A DNA stretch of 8,876 nt, taken from positions 5,984 through 14,859 of the forward strand of contig DUEQ01000525.1 of NCBI GenBank assembly GCA_011192085.1. Direction: 5' to 3'. Positions 1 to 7,119 of the stretch are shown one piece after another. The notes beneath the pieces were generated by a model. That model did no database searches, was not told the origin of the DNA, and saw only the letters and a program-made list of their open reading frames with translations. This DNA is from Caldilineae bacterium (GTDB taxonomy: Bacteria > Chloroflexota > Anaerolineae > J102). Every line of letters starts with the position of its first letter. Within the stretch, counting starts at the first letter, position 1. A program made the translations under genes and the position numbers.

Positions 1-138
1 CTTCAGGAAGCCCCGCCGCCTGGCTACGCCAGCGCCCGACCTTCGGGTAACGTCTTCTTCACCATCGCCGAAGGGGATGAGCTCATCTTCCATTTCGCTC
101 ATGATCCCCGTCACTTCCTCCCTCTGCTCATTCGATAG
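1..138 (+). CDS. 3' end of an unrecognised protein-coding gene (partial)
   Basis: The first reading frame is open from the window edge to a TAG stop at 136-138 and encodes the last 45 residues of a protein that begins upstream. Third codon positions are mostly C or G, as in the neighbouring genes. One competing forward frame stops near position 50; the other stays open into the next gene. The visible tail has a Pro/Ala-rich stretch followed by an alternating hydrophobic/acidic segment (VFFTIAEGDELIFHF) and ends in LLIR. I recognise no family. Only 8 bp separate its stop from the start of the methyltransferase, so it is probably part of the same operon and a polysaccharide-related role is likely, but that is inference from position only. 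Confidence 0.6.
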   Translation, partial: LQEAPPPGYASARPSGNVFFTIAEGDELIFHFAHDPRHFLPLLIR

Positions 139-146
139 CATCTCGT

Positions 147-848
147 ATGGATCTCGTCGCCTGGTATGAGGCCTATTGGGCCGCCAAGGATGATACCGTC
201 GATCATTCGCGCTTGGACCTGATGTTGCCCTGGGTGCAATCGGGTCAGCGCGTCTTTCAACTGGATGGGGGACCAGGCATGCTGGCCGAGCGCATGGTCA
301 AGGAGCGAGGCGCGGAGGTGGTGATGACCGATCTCACCCACCAAGCGACGCGGCGGGCCCAGGCCAAAGGCCTGAACGCCAGCCAGCTCGACATCGCCGA
401 GCAGGACATCCCCTGGCCCGACGCCAGCTTCGATGTCGTCGTCTCCGATTCGGCCATTGAGCATCACTTCGACCCGGCCCGTTCCTTCGATGAACTCGCG
501 CGCATCCTCAAACCGGGCGGGACCTTCATCCTCTGTCTGCCCAACATCGCGCATTGGCGACACCGCTGGTGGCTGCTGCGCGGGCGCTTTCCTTACGTGC
601 CCGCCACCCCCACCGATTTCACCCATCTTCGCTTTTTTACCCTGAATGAGATTCGGGCGTGGTTGAACGACCGGGGGATCGACATCGAGCATGTAGATGG
701 CTCGCCCTCCATGTGGGTGCGGGGGTTGTATCCGGCATGGATGCGGCATCCCTGGGTGCGGCCCTGGTATGAGAGGCTGGCCCACCGCTGGCCCGCGTTG
801 CTGGCCCGAGACCTTATCGTCATCGGCAGGAAGATGGCAGACGCATGA
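147..848 (+). CDS. Class I SAM-dependent methyltransferase, polysaccharide-cluster type
   Basis: A cytosolic 233-residue protein with the Rossmann-like methyltransferase fold (Methyltransf_11/23 type). Visible landmarks are a divergent motif I at residues 36-44 (VFQLDGGPG), an acidic residue at the end of strand 2 (D62), strand 4 with SFDVVVSDSAIEH at 94-106, the LKPGG turn at 121-125, and LLRGRFPY followed by TH.RFFT at 143-165, a pattern common in methyltransferases of sugar clusters and in MetW-like proteins. It probably methylates a sugar or lipid-linked glycan; the substrate cannot be read from sequence. Motif I is unusual: the usual first acidic residue is Q38 and the usual first glycine is D40. 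The stop overlaps the flippase start as ATGA, which implies translational coupling. No Shine-Dalgarno precedes the start at 147. Confidence 0.92.
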   Translation: MDLVAWYEAYWAAKDDTVDHSRLDLMLPWVQSGQRVFQLDGGPGMLAERMVKERGAEVVMTDLTHQATRRAQAKGLNASQLDIAEQDIPWPDASFDVVVSDSAIEHHFDPARSFDELARILKPGGTFILCLPNIAHWRHRWWLLRGRFPYVPATPTDFTHLRFFTLNEIRAWLNDRGIDIEHVDGSPSMWVRGLYPAWMRHPWVRPWYERLAHRWPALLARDLIVIGRKMADA

Positions 849-2299
849 GCTTTCGCAAGCAGGTCACCTCCAGCGCCGCTTGGGTGGGCCTCTCCACGGC
901 TATCATCAAGGTCCTCTCCTTCATCACCATCACCCTGGTGCTGGCCCAGGTGCTGAACCCGAGCGATTTCGGGCTGGTGGGGATGGCCTGGCTGGCCATC
1001 AACGCGTTCGACTTTTTGCGCGAGTTAGGCGTCACCGCGGCTCTGGTGTATCGCCAGGGGGAGGATGAGGATGTGGCCGCGGATGTGGCCTACATCGCCC
1101 TGGCCGTGACCAGCGTCATCATCTACATCCTGGTCTTCACCACCGCGCCGTATATCGAGCGATTCTTCAGCGACTCTCAGGGTCTCACCCAGATCTTGCG
1201 CGTGCTGGCCCTGACCATGCTCATCAATGCCGTGGGGCAGGTGCCCTACACGTTGATGGCAAAGAATCTCGACTTTCGCAACAAGGCCGTGCCCGAGATC
1301 ATGGCGGGGGTGAGCAACAGCATCGTCGCCATCACCCTGGCGCTGACCGGTTTCGGCGTATGGGCGCTGGTGGGCGGCTACATCACCGACAGCATCCTCC
1401 GCAACTCGCTGGTATGGCTCTTCACCACCTGGCGGCCCCGTTGGCGCTTCCAGCGAACCATTTGGCGGGAGATGTTCGATTATGGAAAGCATGTGGTCAG
1501 CAGTCGGGTGCTCATCTTCGGCATCACCAACATCGACGACGCCATGATCGGACGGGTGCTGGGCTCCTCCGCGCTGGGGTTCTACACCCTGGCTTATCGG
1601 CTCAGCAATCTGCCCGCCACGCACATGACGAAGCTGGTCAGCAACGTCATGTTTCCCGCGTTCAGCAAGATTCAGAAGGATCGGGAGCGCATTCGCCGCA
1701 TCTTTTTCCAGACCATTCACGCCATCGGCCTCCTGGCCGCGCCCATCTCCATCGCCACCATCGTCCTGGGCCCGACCTTCGTGCATGAGTACTATCTGGG
1801 CCGTTGGGATGAAGCCATCGTGGCCATGCAATGGCTGACGGTGTACGGCTTCGCCCGCGCCATCGCCGCCAACATGGGCCCGATTATGCGAGCCATGGGC
1901 AAGCCTCAATGGCTTAGCACGCTGGCGTTGTGGCGATTTACCACCATGGTCCTCTTCCTGTATCCCGCCATCTTATGGAAAGGCATCGTCGGCGTCAGCA
2001 TCCTCAGCGCCGTGGTGGCTGTGGTGGATTTCGGCATCGCCGCCTGGATCACCAACCGGCTGATCGGAGGGGGATACACCCCCTATGCTCGCATGCTGGG
2101 GCCCGCGCTCGCCGCCGCCGCGCTCAGCGCCTCCATCGCCTGGCTCACCCTGCCCTATTGGCCCTCCCCCCACCGCCTCCTCCCCTTTCTTCTGTCCGGC
2201 GTCCTCATGATGGCGCTCTATGCGGGCGTCATGTGGCGGGCCGACAGCCTGTTCCGACAGCTTTCCCTGAGCGCGTTGCATCGTCTCTTGTCGTACTGA
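845..2299 (+). CDS. Wzx/WzxC-like oligosaccharide flippase (MOP superfamily)
   Basis: A 484-residue polytopic inner-membrane protein, the usual length for polysaccharide flippases, with about 12 or more hydrophobic segments. Clear examples lie near residues 12-35, 82-103, 118-135, 155-180, 290-310, 365-400, 418-437 and 445-463. The N-terminal pattern L.LA.VLNPSDFGLVGMAWL (31-50) and the central GFYTLAYRLSNLP (245-257) are typical of the Polysacc_synt/WzxC group. The expected role is to flip undecaprenyl-linked repeat units from the cytoplasmic to the outer face. The start overlaps the methyltransferase stop by 4 bp; a weak purine stretch (AGGAAG, 828-833) lies 11 bp upstream, so coupling probably drives initiation. 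The gene fits its cluster: glycosyltransferases follow it and a Wzz protein lies further down. Specificity for one glycan cannot be predicted. Confidence 0.95.
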   Translation: MSFRKQVTSSAAWVGLSTAIIKVLSFITITLVLAQVLNPSDFGLVGMAWLAINAFDFLRELGVTAALVYRQGEDEDVAADVAYIALAVTSVIIYILVFTTAPYIERFFSDSQGLTQILRVLALTMLINAVGQVPYTLMAKNLDFRNKAVPEIMAGVSNSIVAITLALTGFGVWALVGGYITDSILRNSLVWLFTTWRPRWRFQRTIWREMFDYGKHVVSSRVLIFGITNIDDAMIGRVLGSSALGFYTLAYRLSNLPATHMTKLVSNVMFPAFSKIQKDRERIRRIFFQTIHAIGLLAAPISIATIVLGPTFVHEYYLGRWDEAIVAMQWLTVYGFARAIAANMGPIMRAMGKPQWLSTLALWRFTTMVLFLYPAILWKGIVGVSILSAVVAVVDFGIAAWITNRLIGGGYTPYARMLGPALAAAALSASIAWLTLPYWPSPHRLLPFLLSGVLMMALYAGVMWRADSLFRQLSLSALHRLLSY

Positions 2300-2332
2300 T
2301 TGCCGATTACTGATAATTGCCTGCTGCTTGCC
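2298..2332. repeat. Degenerate heptamer array across the flippase stop codon
   Basis: Five consecutive 7-bp units can be laid out from 2298. The first three begin with GAT (gattgcc, gattact, gataatt) and the last two are GC..GC. variants. The array starts inside the TGA stop (2297-2299) of the flippase gene and occupies most of the 44-bp spacer before the next ATG at 2344. The final part of the spacer is a C-rich run with no ribosome binding site. The units are degenerate, so this is a low-complexity spacer repeat and not a perfect microsatellite. Confidence 0.45.
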
Positions 2333-2343
2333 TCCCCCTCGCC

Positions 2344-3396
2344 ATGCGCATCCTCTATCTCTCTCGCGTCCGACTCAACCCCTACGTCGATCTGCTGGCC
2401 CGCGGCGTAGAGGAATCGGATCCCGGCATCCAAACGCAACGCCGCCGGACTCTCTCCTGGTCCCACATCCTTCTGGACCCGCGCTGGCGCATCCTGCACC
2501 TGCATTGGATCGAGTTGCAATACGCGTATGGCGACGCTCCCCACGAGGAAGCCGCCCGCAACCTGGACTCGTTGTTGCGAAAATTCGCCCGCCTGCAAAA
2601 GCAGGGGCGTAAGATCGTCTACACCGTCCACAACATCAACCACCATGAAGGACAGCACGCGGACTTGAACCAGCGGGCCAACGCCTGGATTTTCCGTCAC
2701 GCCGACGCCCTCCATGTGCACAATGCATTTACGGCCCGGCAGGTCGCCCAGCTTTATGGCCGCACTACAGGCGTGCACATCATCCCCCACGGCAACTACA
2801 TCGGCGTTTATCCCCAGGAGGTCCCTCGCAGGGCAGCGCGCGCCCGGTTGGACGTTCCCGAGGACCATTTCGTCTACCTTTGTTTGGGACAGATGCGTCC
2901 CTACAAAGGCCTGGATGAGCTCATTGCCACGTTCCTGCAACGCCGCATGCCCGACGCTACGCTGTTGCTGGCCGGACACATCCCCGATCCCGCCTATGCC
3001 AGGCAGCTCAAGCGTTTGGCGGGTGATTATCCCAACATCCGTCTCTTTCCCGGGTTCGTGCTTCCTGAAGAGATACAGCTCTATTGCAACGCCGCCGATC
3101 TCTGCGTGTTGCCCTATCGCGACGCGACCACCTCGGGCGCGGCCCTGCTCGCGTTTTCCTTCGGCAGTCCCATTATCGCTCCCGCCATCGGGCCCTTTCC
3201 CGAACTGATCGGGGCGAATGAACGGGGACTGCTCTTCCATCCGCGGGAGCGCGACCTGGGCGATGTGCTGGTCCAGGCCCGCGATCTCCCCCTGGCCGAG
3301 ATGAGTCGGGCCGCGCGGGCCTTCGCCGAAGCCAGGGATTGGCGCACCCTCGGCGCTCAGCACGCCCGCGTCTATCGCGAACTGTTTCGAAATTAA
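2344..3396 (+). CDS. GT-B fold glycosyltransferase (GT4-like), E-x7-E motif absent
   Basis: A 350-residue glycosyltransferase with two Rossmann domains, probably working at the cytoplasmic face of the membrane. The N domain shows MRILYLSR, LHLHWIEL (51-58), VYTVHNINHHE (92-102) and ADALHVHN (120-127). The C domain shows LGQMRPYKGLDELI (181-194), with R185 and K188 in the usual phosphate-contact region, then LLLAGHI (207-213) and ADLCVLPYRDATTSG (251-265), followed by SFGSPIIAPAIGPFPELI (272-289). The two glutamates of the GT4 E-x7-E motif are replaced (A261 and L269 by alignment to EAMA.GxPVV), as in some other bacterial GT-B enzymes with a TSGA..LA.SFG.P signature. I chose the ATG at 2344 over an upstream in-frame TTG at 2317 because the conserved N terminus begins there and the extra nine residues would lie in repeat spacer. 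Donor and acceptor are unknown. Confidence 0.94.
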   Translation: MRILYLSRVRLNPYVDLLARGVEESDPGIQTQRRRTLSWSHILLDPRWRILHLHWIELQYAYGDAPHEEAARNLDSLLRKFARLQKQGRKIVYTVHNINHHEGQHADLNQRANAWIFRHADALHVHNAFTARQVAQLYGRTTGVHIIPHGNYIGVYPQEVPRRAARARLDVPEDHFVYLCLGQMRPYKGLDELIATFLQRRMPDATLLLAGHIPDPAYARQLKRLAGDYPNIRLFPGFVLPEEIQLYCNAADLCVLPYRDATTSGAALLAFSFGSPIIAPAIGPFPELIGANERGLLFHPRERDLGDVLVQARDLPLAEMSRAARAFAEARDWRTLGAQHARVYRELFRN

Positions 3397-3410
3397 TTTG
3401 GGCCTCTCTC

Positions 3411-3450
3411 TTTCGCTCCTCCGCCCATTCGCCTATTCGCTCCCGCCATC
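3411..3450. repeat. Degenerate octamer array abutting the start codon at 3451
   Basis: Five 8-bp blocks fit from 3411 to 3450, with the ATG of the next gene starting immediately after the fifth. The clearest pair is attcgcct and attcgctc (3427-3442); tttcgctc (3411-3418) is a further close match, and the other blocks are more diverged. The strand is pyrimidine-rich and contains no Shine-Dalgarno. The array fills most of the 54-bp spacer between two glycosyltransferase genes. Confidence 0.45.
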
Positions 3451-4626
3451 ATGCTCTCCCACCAGGACATCCTCTGCTTCGCGCCAGATTCGAGCTGGCA
3501 TGGCCTGTGGCGCAACCGTCACCAGATTATGACCCGGCTGGCCCGACGCAACCGGGTGCTCTTCATCGAACCCGCGCCCTATCTGCGTCCGGTCCTGACA
3601 GCGGCCAAACAACAGGGCGCGCAGGCCTTAAGGGAGGAGACGCTCTTCTCGCCCATGGACAATCTGTGGGTGTATCGCAGCCCCAGCCGCTACCCCATCT
3701 CGGGTCGATGGCCCCTGCGGGAGATGACTTTCGCCCTGCGTAAGCGCCATCTGCGGGGGATCATGTCCCGCCTGGGGATGAAACGCCCCATCCTCTGGGT
3801 CTTTCGATATGATCTGGGGGAGATGATCGGGCATCTGGATGAGAAGCTCGTCATCTACCACGCGGTGGACGAATACGCGGGCTACGCGCTGGAGGAGCTT
3901 GATCCCCAGGCCAGGGCGCGGGCGCAGCGGATACGGGCTATGGAACGCGACCTCGTGCAGCGGGTCGATCTCATCTTCGTCACCTCGCCCACGCTGCTGG
4001 AAAGCAAACGGGCATGGAATCCCAACATCTATCTCGTCCCCAACGGCGTCGATTACCATCACTTCGCCCGTCCGCCCCGCCAAACCCCGGCCGACATCGC
4101 TGCCATTCCCCGGCCCCGCGTCGGCTACGCGGGCGCCATCAACGAAAAACTCGATCTGGCGCTGCTGGAAGCCCTGGCTCGAGAGCGTCCCGATTGGAAT
4201 CTGGTGCTGGTTGGCCCCAACCTGCTCAAACGGCCTCAGGCGCTGGACGCCCTGCGGGCGTTGCCCAACGTGCACCTGCTCGGACGGAAATCTATCGACG
4301 ATCTGCCCGCCTATATGCACAGCTTCGATGTCTGCCTGATGCCTTACGCCCACAACCTGTGGACGGAGAACATCAGCCCCCTTAAACTCTACGAGTATCT
4401 GGCCGCCGGGCGTCCCATTGTCTCCACAGCCATTCCCGCGGTGCAAGATTTCCGCGATGTCGTTCAGATCGTCGATAATAGGGCCGCGTTTGCGTCGATG
4501 ATTGAACAGATCCTGCGTCAGGACGCGCCTGAGGACGCCCGTCGCCGCCAGGCCCTGGCCCGGCGGAACACCTGGAGCCAACGCGTGGAGATTCTCTCCA
4601 GTATTATCCAGGGTTATCTCACCTGA
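3451..4626 (+). CDS. GT-B glycosyltransferase, TuaH-like
   Basis: A 391-residue cytosolic or membrane-associated glycosyltransferase. The N domain begins with DILCFAPDSSWHGLWRNRHQ (6-25) and includes NRVLFIEPAP (34-43), WVFRYDLG (116-123), LVIYHAVDEYAGY (133-145) and VDLIFVTSP (172-180). This layout, with the Y(H/D).VDEY segment, resembles TuaH-type and related exopolysaccharide transferases. The C domain has NIYLVPNGVDYHHF (192-205), VGYAGAINEKLD (224-235), LVLVGP (251-256), NVHLLGRKSIDDLPAYMHSFDVCLMPY (273-299) and SPLKLYEYLAAGRPIVST (309-326). E315 matches the second glutamate of E-x7-E; the first position is N307, with E306 beside it. The start is the only sensible ATG and directly follows repeat DNA. 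Its stop lies 6 bp from the Wzz start, consistent with one transcript. The sugar transferred is unknown. Confidence 0.93.
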   Translation: MLSHQDILCFAPDSSWHGLWRNRHQIMTRLARRNRVLFIEPAPYLRPVLTAAKQQGAQALREETLFSPMDNLWVYRSPSRYPISGRWPLREMTFALRKRHLRGIMSRLGMKRPILWVFRYDLGEMIGHLDEKLVIYHAVDEYAGYALEELDPQARARAQRIRAMERDLVQRVDLIFVTSPTLLESKRAWNPNIYLVPNGVDYHHFARPPRQTPADIAAIPRPRVGYAGAINEKLDLALLEALARERPDWNLVLVGPNLLKRPQALDALRALPNVHLLGRKSIDDLPAYMHSFDVCLMPYAHNLWTENISPLKLYEYLAAGRPIVSTAIPAVQDFRDVVQIVDNRAAFASMIEQILRQDAPEDARRRQALARRNTWSQRVEILSSIIQGYLT

Positions 4627-4632
4627 GCGAAG

Positions 4633-5907
4633 ATGTCCATGAACGAATTTCCTGAAAGCACGGTTTCCAGCTATCTGAAAATCATCATGCGGTGGTGGTG
4701 GCTCTTCCTGCTGCTACCCCTGGTCACCTTGGTCGCCATTTGGGCCATCGATAGCGCGGCCGAGCCCGAATATGAGGCCTACGAGCGCTTGCAGATCATT
4801 CCCAGCGACGCGCAACTGGTCACCCTTTTCTCCCGCACGCCTGTCCTCACCACCGAACAGCAGATTCAATCGGTGCACGATGACTTCTACGACGTCATTC
4901 GCCTGTCCTCAGTGGCCTGGAAGACCATCGCCGACCTGAATCTGAACATGTCGGCCGACGATCTCCTCAAGCGCATCGACACCAAGCATTTCTCCGACTT
5001 CATCACCGTCTCTGCGCGCATGTCCGACCCCGAGCTTGCCCGGCAGGTGGTGGAAGTCCACACCCAAAACGCCATCGACTATTTTCGCAAGATCCGGGTG
5101 AACCCGGCTGAGGTCACCCAGCGATTCCTGAACGAACAGGTGACTCAACAGGAGCAGGTCCTGGCCGAGGCCCAGCTCGCCTTGCAGAGGTTTCAACTGG
5201 AGCATGAGGTGAGCCGGCTGCCCGATGAGATCGCCGCGGCCGAGGGCATGCGCCGCCAGTTGATCGCGGAGCGGGACCGGTTGCAGTCTCAGGTCGCGCG
5301 GGCCGATGCATTGGCCGCGGAATATGACGCGCTGGCCCAGCAGAATCGGGCCAAGGCCGCCGCACTGCAGGCGACTCTCGCCGCCTCAACGCGCATCACC
5401 GACACCGACGTCATCACCGATACTGTCGTCATCACCGATACCGCCGCAAGGGCGCTTCCCAGCAACGCGACCTTCACTCTGCAGCGAATCGAGGCCCTGA
5501 CTGCGTTGGCGGAACAGCAAGAAAGCCTGGCTCAGGAACAGCGCGCTCTGGCTGCGGGCCATCGTGCAGCCATCAAAGATTACAACCGCATGCTCAACCA
5601 ACGGCAGCAGGAGATCATCTTCCTGCTGGGGTTGCAGGAGCAATATCAGGCGCTGCTCAACAGGTTGAATGAGGCCCAAGGAACGTACGATTTCCTGGTG
5701 GACAAGGCCAACGAGGCGAATTTGAAAGTGATCCAGGGGAGCACCGTGGGGTATCTGAAGGTGGTGACTCCAGCGCGAACGCCGACCTCGCCCTCGCCCA
5801 AACATCTCCTGCAATTCATGTTGGTGGGCGTGCTCGGCAGCCTGTTGCTGGCGTTGTTCCTGGCCTTTGCGTTGGAGATCATCGAACGCAGCCTGAGCCG
5901 CCGTTAA
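4633..5907 (+). CDS. Wzz-type chain-length determinant / polysaccharide co-polymerase, no kinase domain
   Basis: A 424-residue inner-membrane protein with the standard PCP architecture. It has a short cytoplasmic N terminus, TM1 at about 19-39 (RWWWLFLLLPLVTLVAIWAI), a large extracytoplasmic region, a Pro-rich segment TPARTPTSPSPK (379-390), and TM2 at about 392-414. Residues roughly 160-250 and 283-350 are Gln/Glu/Ala/Leu-rich and look like long coiled coils, as expected for PCP proteins that form ring oligomers around the polymerase. The protein ends about ten residues after TM2, so it has no fused BY-kinase domain and no obvious Tyr-rich tail. Between the coiled coils lies a threefold ITDT repeat (255-270). 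The start at 4633 sits 6 bp after the previous stop; M3 (4639) is an alternative. A glycosyltransferase follows after 4 bp. The likely role is control of polymer chain length or export. Confidence 0.92.
   Translation: MSMNEFPESTVSSYLKIIMRWWWLFLLLPLVTLVAIWAIDSAAEPEYEAYERLQIIPSDAQLVTLFSRTPVLTTEQQIQSVHDDFYDVIRLSSVAWKTIADLNLNMSADDLLKRIDTKHFSDFITVSARMSDPELARQVVEVHTQNAIDYFRKIRVNPAEVTQRFLNEQVTQQEQVLAEAQLALQRFQLEHEVSRLPDEIAAAEGMRRQLIAERDRLQSQVARADALAAEYDALAQQNRAKAAALQATLAASTRITDTDVITDTVVITDTAARALPSNATFTLQRIEALTALAEQQESLAQEQRALAAGHRAAIKDYNRMLNQRQQEIIFLLGLQEQYQALLNRLNEAQGTYDFLVDKANEANLKVIQGSTVGYLKVVTPARTPTSPSPKHLLQFMLVGVLGSLLLALFLAFALEIIERSLSRR
5395..5448 (+). repeat. Three 18-bp in-frame tandem repeats encoding ITDT units
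   Basis: Three consecutive 18-bp units at 5395-5412, 5413-5430 and 5431-5448 each start with atcaccga and encode ITDTDV, ITDTVV and ITDTAA (residues 255-272 of the Wzz protein). The second and third copies share their first ten bases. The repeat falls between two predicted coiled-coil stretches in the extracytoplasmic domain and could act as a linker of variable length. Because the unit is a multiple of three, gain or loss of a copy would preserve the frame. Confidence 0.8.
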
Positions 5908-5911
5908 TCCC

Positions 5912-7066
5912 ATGCGCGTCCTCCTCTTCGGCCCCTATCCCCTCCCTGGTCAGCCCATCTCGGGCGGGGTCATGGCTGTGGTGCGCGCCCTGGCTCAGGG
6001 GCTGGCCCGCCGAGGCGTGACGGTGGGGGTGGCGTCCGCGCTCGCGGGCGGCGAAGACAGGGATGAATGGGATGGGGAGGTGCGCGTCTATCGTCGGGGC
6101 ATCCCGCGTCTGCCTCGGGCGCGAGGCCATCGCGCCATCCGCAGCAAGCTGTTGGCCGCGGCCCGCGACTTTCGCCCCACCCTCATCCACGCCCATGGCA
6201 CGGTCTACTACGCGGCCGCGGCCTTAGACGGGCCTTGGCCCGCGCTCATCACCGCCCACGGCGTCGCTTATGAGGAGGCCCGCCGCAGCCGGGCGCGGGG
6301 GATCAAGGCGAGGCTGGCCTGGCGCTACGACGCCTATCTGGAAAGGAACGTGCTGAAACGGACGCGCTACGCCATCGCCATCAACCCCTACATCCGTCAG
6401 GCCTTCGCCCACTACGGCCACATCACCTGGTTCGACATCCCCAATCCCGTAGATGACGCTTTCTTCGAGGTGACGCGCGTCCCGGAGCGGGGCCGTCTTT
6501 TCACCCCGGCGCGGGTTATTCCACGCAAGGGAACGGATATCATCATTCAGGCCTTTGCTGCTATCGCCGATGACGTTCCCCAGGCCCAATTGCGCATTGC
6601 CGGGGAAAAGGATTCCTTGTCCGAATTTGTAGAACGCTGCCAGGAATTGGCCGAGAAGGCGGGGATCCGCCATCGGGTGCATTTTCTGGGAAATCTGAAT
6701 CGAGCGGCGTTGCTGGAGGAATACCGTCGGGCCTGGGTTACGGTCCTGCCCTCCCGCCAGGAGACCGCGCCCGTGGCCATCGCCGAGGCCTTCGCCGCGG
6801 GATGCCCGGTCATCGCCACCCGCGTGGGCGGCGTGCCCTGGATGGTGCGCGATGCGGTGGATGGCTTGCTGGTCCCGTCCGAGGACGCAGAGGCTCTGGC
6901 CGACGCCCTGGCTCAGGCGCTTTCCGATGGGGAGAAGGTGAATGTCTGGAGTCAGCGCACCCGCCTGGCGGCCCAACCCTATCGTCTGGACGCGGTCCTC
7001 GACGCCACCCTGACTGTGTATGAACGGGTGAAGCTTGGAGATTGGGGAGTGGAGATTGGGGAGTGA
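5912..7066 (+). CDS. GT4-family glycosyltransferase
   Basis: A 384-residue GT-B glycosyltransferase of the retaining GT4 type. The N domain opens with MRVLLFGPYPLPGQPISGGV (1-20), whose GG loop is typical of the nucleotide-sugar site, then LIHAHGTVYY (91-100), LITAHGVAYEE (112-122) and AIAINPYIR (154-162). The hinge region has IPNPVDDAFF (176-185). The C domain has PARVIPRKGTDIIIQAF (199-215), with the R201/K206 pair expected to contact donor phosphates, then LRIAGEKDS (227-235), VHFLGNL (256-262) and PSRQETAPVAIAEAFAAGCPVIATRVGGVPWMV (280-312), with E284 and E292 forming an intact E-x7-E motif. The start is 4 bp after the Wzz stop and has no Shine-Dalgarno, so coupling is likely. The last nine residues before the stop come from a 14-bp tandem repeat and are probably not part of the ancestral enzyme. 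Specific sugar unknown. Confidence 0.95.
   Translation: MRVLLFGPYPLPGQPISGGVMAVVRALAQGLARRGVTVGVASALAGGEDRDEWDGEVRVYRRGIPRLPRARGHRAIRSKLLAAARDFRPTLIHAHGTVYYAAAALDGPWPALITAHGVAYEEARRSRARGIKARLAWRYDAYLERNVLKRTRYAIAINPYIRQAFAHYGHITWFDIPNPVDDAFFEVTRVPERGRLFTPARVIPRKGTDIIIQAFAAIADDVPQAQLRIAGEKDSLSEFVERCQELAEKAGIRHRVHFLGNLNRAALLEEYRRAWVTVLPSRQETAPVAIAEAFAAGCPVIATRVGGVPWMVRDAVDGLLVPSEDAEALADALAQALSDGEKVNVWSQRTRLAAQPYRLDAVLDATLTVYERVKLGDWGVEIGE
7037..7064. repeat. Exact 14-bp tandem duplication at a glycosyltransferase 3' end
   Basis: The unit ggagattggggagt occurs twice in direct succession (7037-7050 and 7051-7064). Each unit can be divided into two related heptamers, ggagatt and ggggagt. The array runs into the TGA stop (7064-7066). 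Because 14 is not a multiple of three, the two copies are read in different frames and give GDWGV and then EIGE before the stop. Confidence 0.85.
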
Positions 7067-7086
7067 AAAGGCGTCCACGCGGCTAG

Positions 7087-7118
7087 ACGACTGCACGACC
7101 AACCGACTGCACGACCGC
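7087..7118. repeat. Octamer array directly upstream of the start codon at 7120
   Basis: Four 8-bp units fit in register: acgactgc, acgaccaa, ccgactgc and acgaccgc. The 13-bp string cgactgcacgacc therefore recurs exactly at 7088-7100 and 7104-7116, with period 16. The array ends one base before the ATG and occupies the position where a Shine-Dalgarno would be expected; none is visible. With the 14-bp repeat just upstream, most of the 53-bp spacer is repeat-derived. Confidence 0.75.
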
Positions 7119-7119
7119 C

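Noticed and set aside
1025..1909. A 294-codon open frame on the - strand opposite the flippase
   Set aside because: Its His/Gly/Asp/Gln-rich translation mirrors the codons of the flippase and shows no known motif.
2317..2343. Upstream TTG start for the glycosyltransferase beginning at 2344
   Set aside because: It would add nine residues encoded by repeat spacer, and the conserved MRILYLS start is at the ATG.
2218..3363. A 381-codon open frame on the - strand opposite a glycosyltransferase
   Set aside because: It is antisense to a gene with clear GT-B motifs, has Gly/Asp/Gln/His-rich composition typical of shadow frames in GC-rich DNA, and shows no recognisable domain.
3628..4581. A 317-codon open frame on the - strand opposite the TuaH-like glycosyltransferase
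   Set aside because: Antisense shadow of a well-supported gene; no motif.
6224..7102. A 292-codon open frame on the - strand opposite a GT4 gene
   Set aside because: Antisense shadow; its predicted N terminus comes from spacer and repeat DNA.
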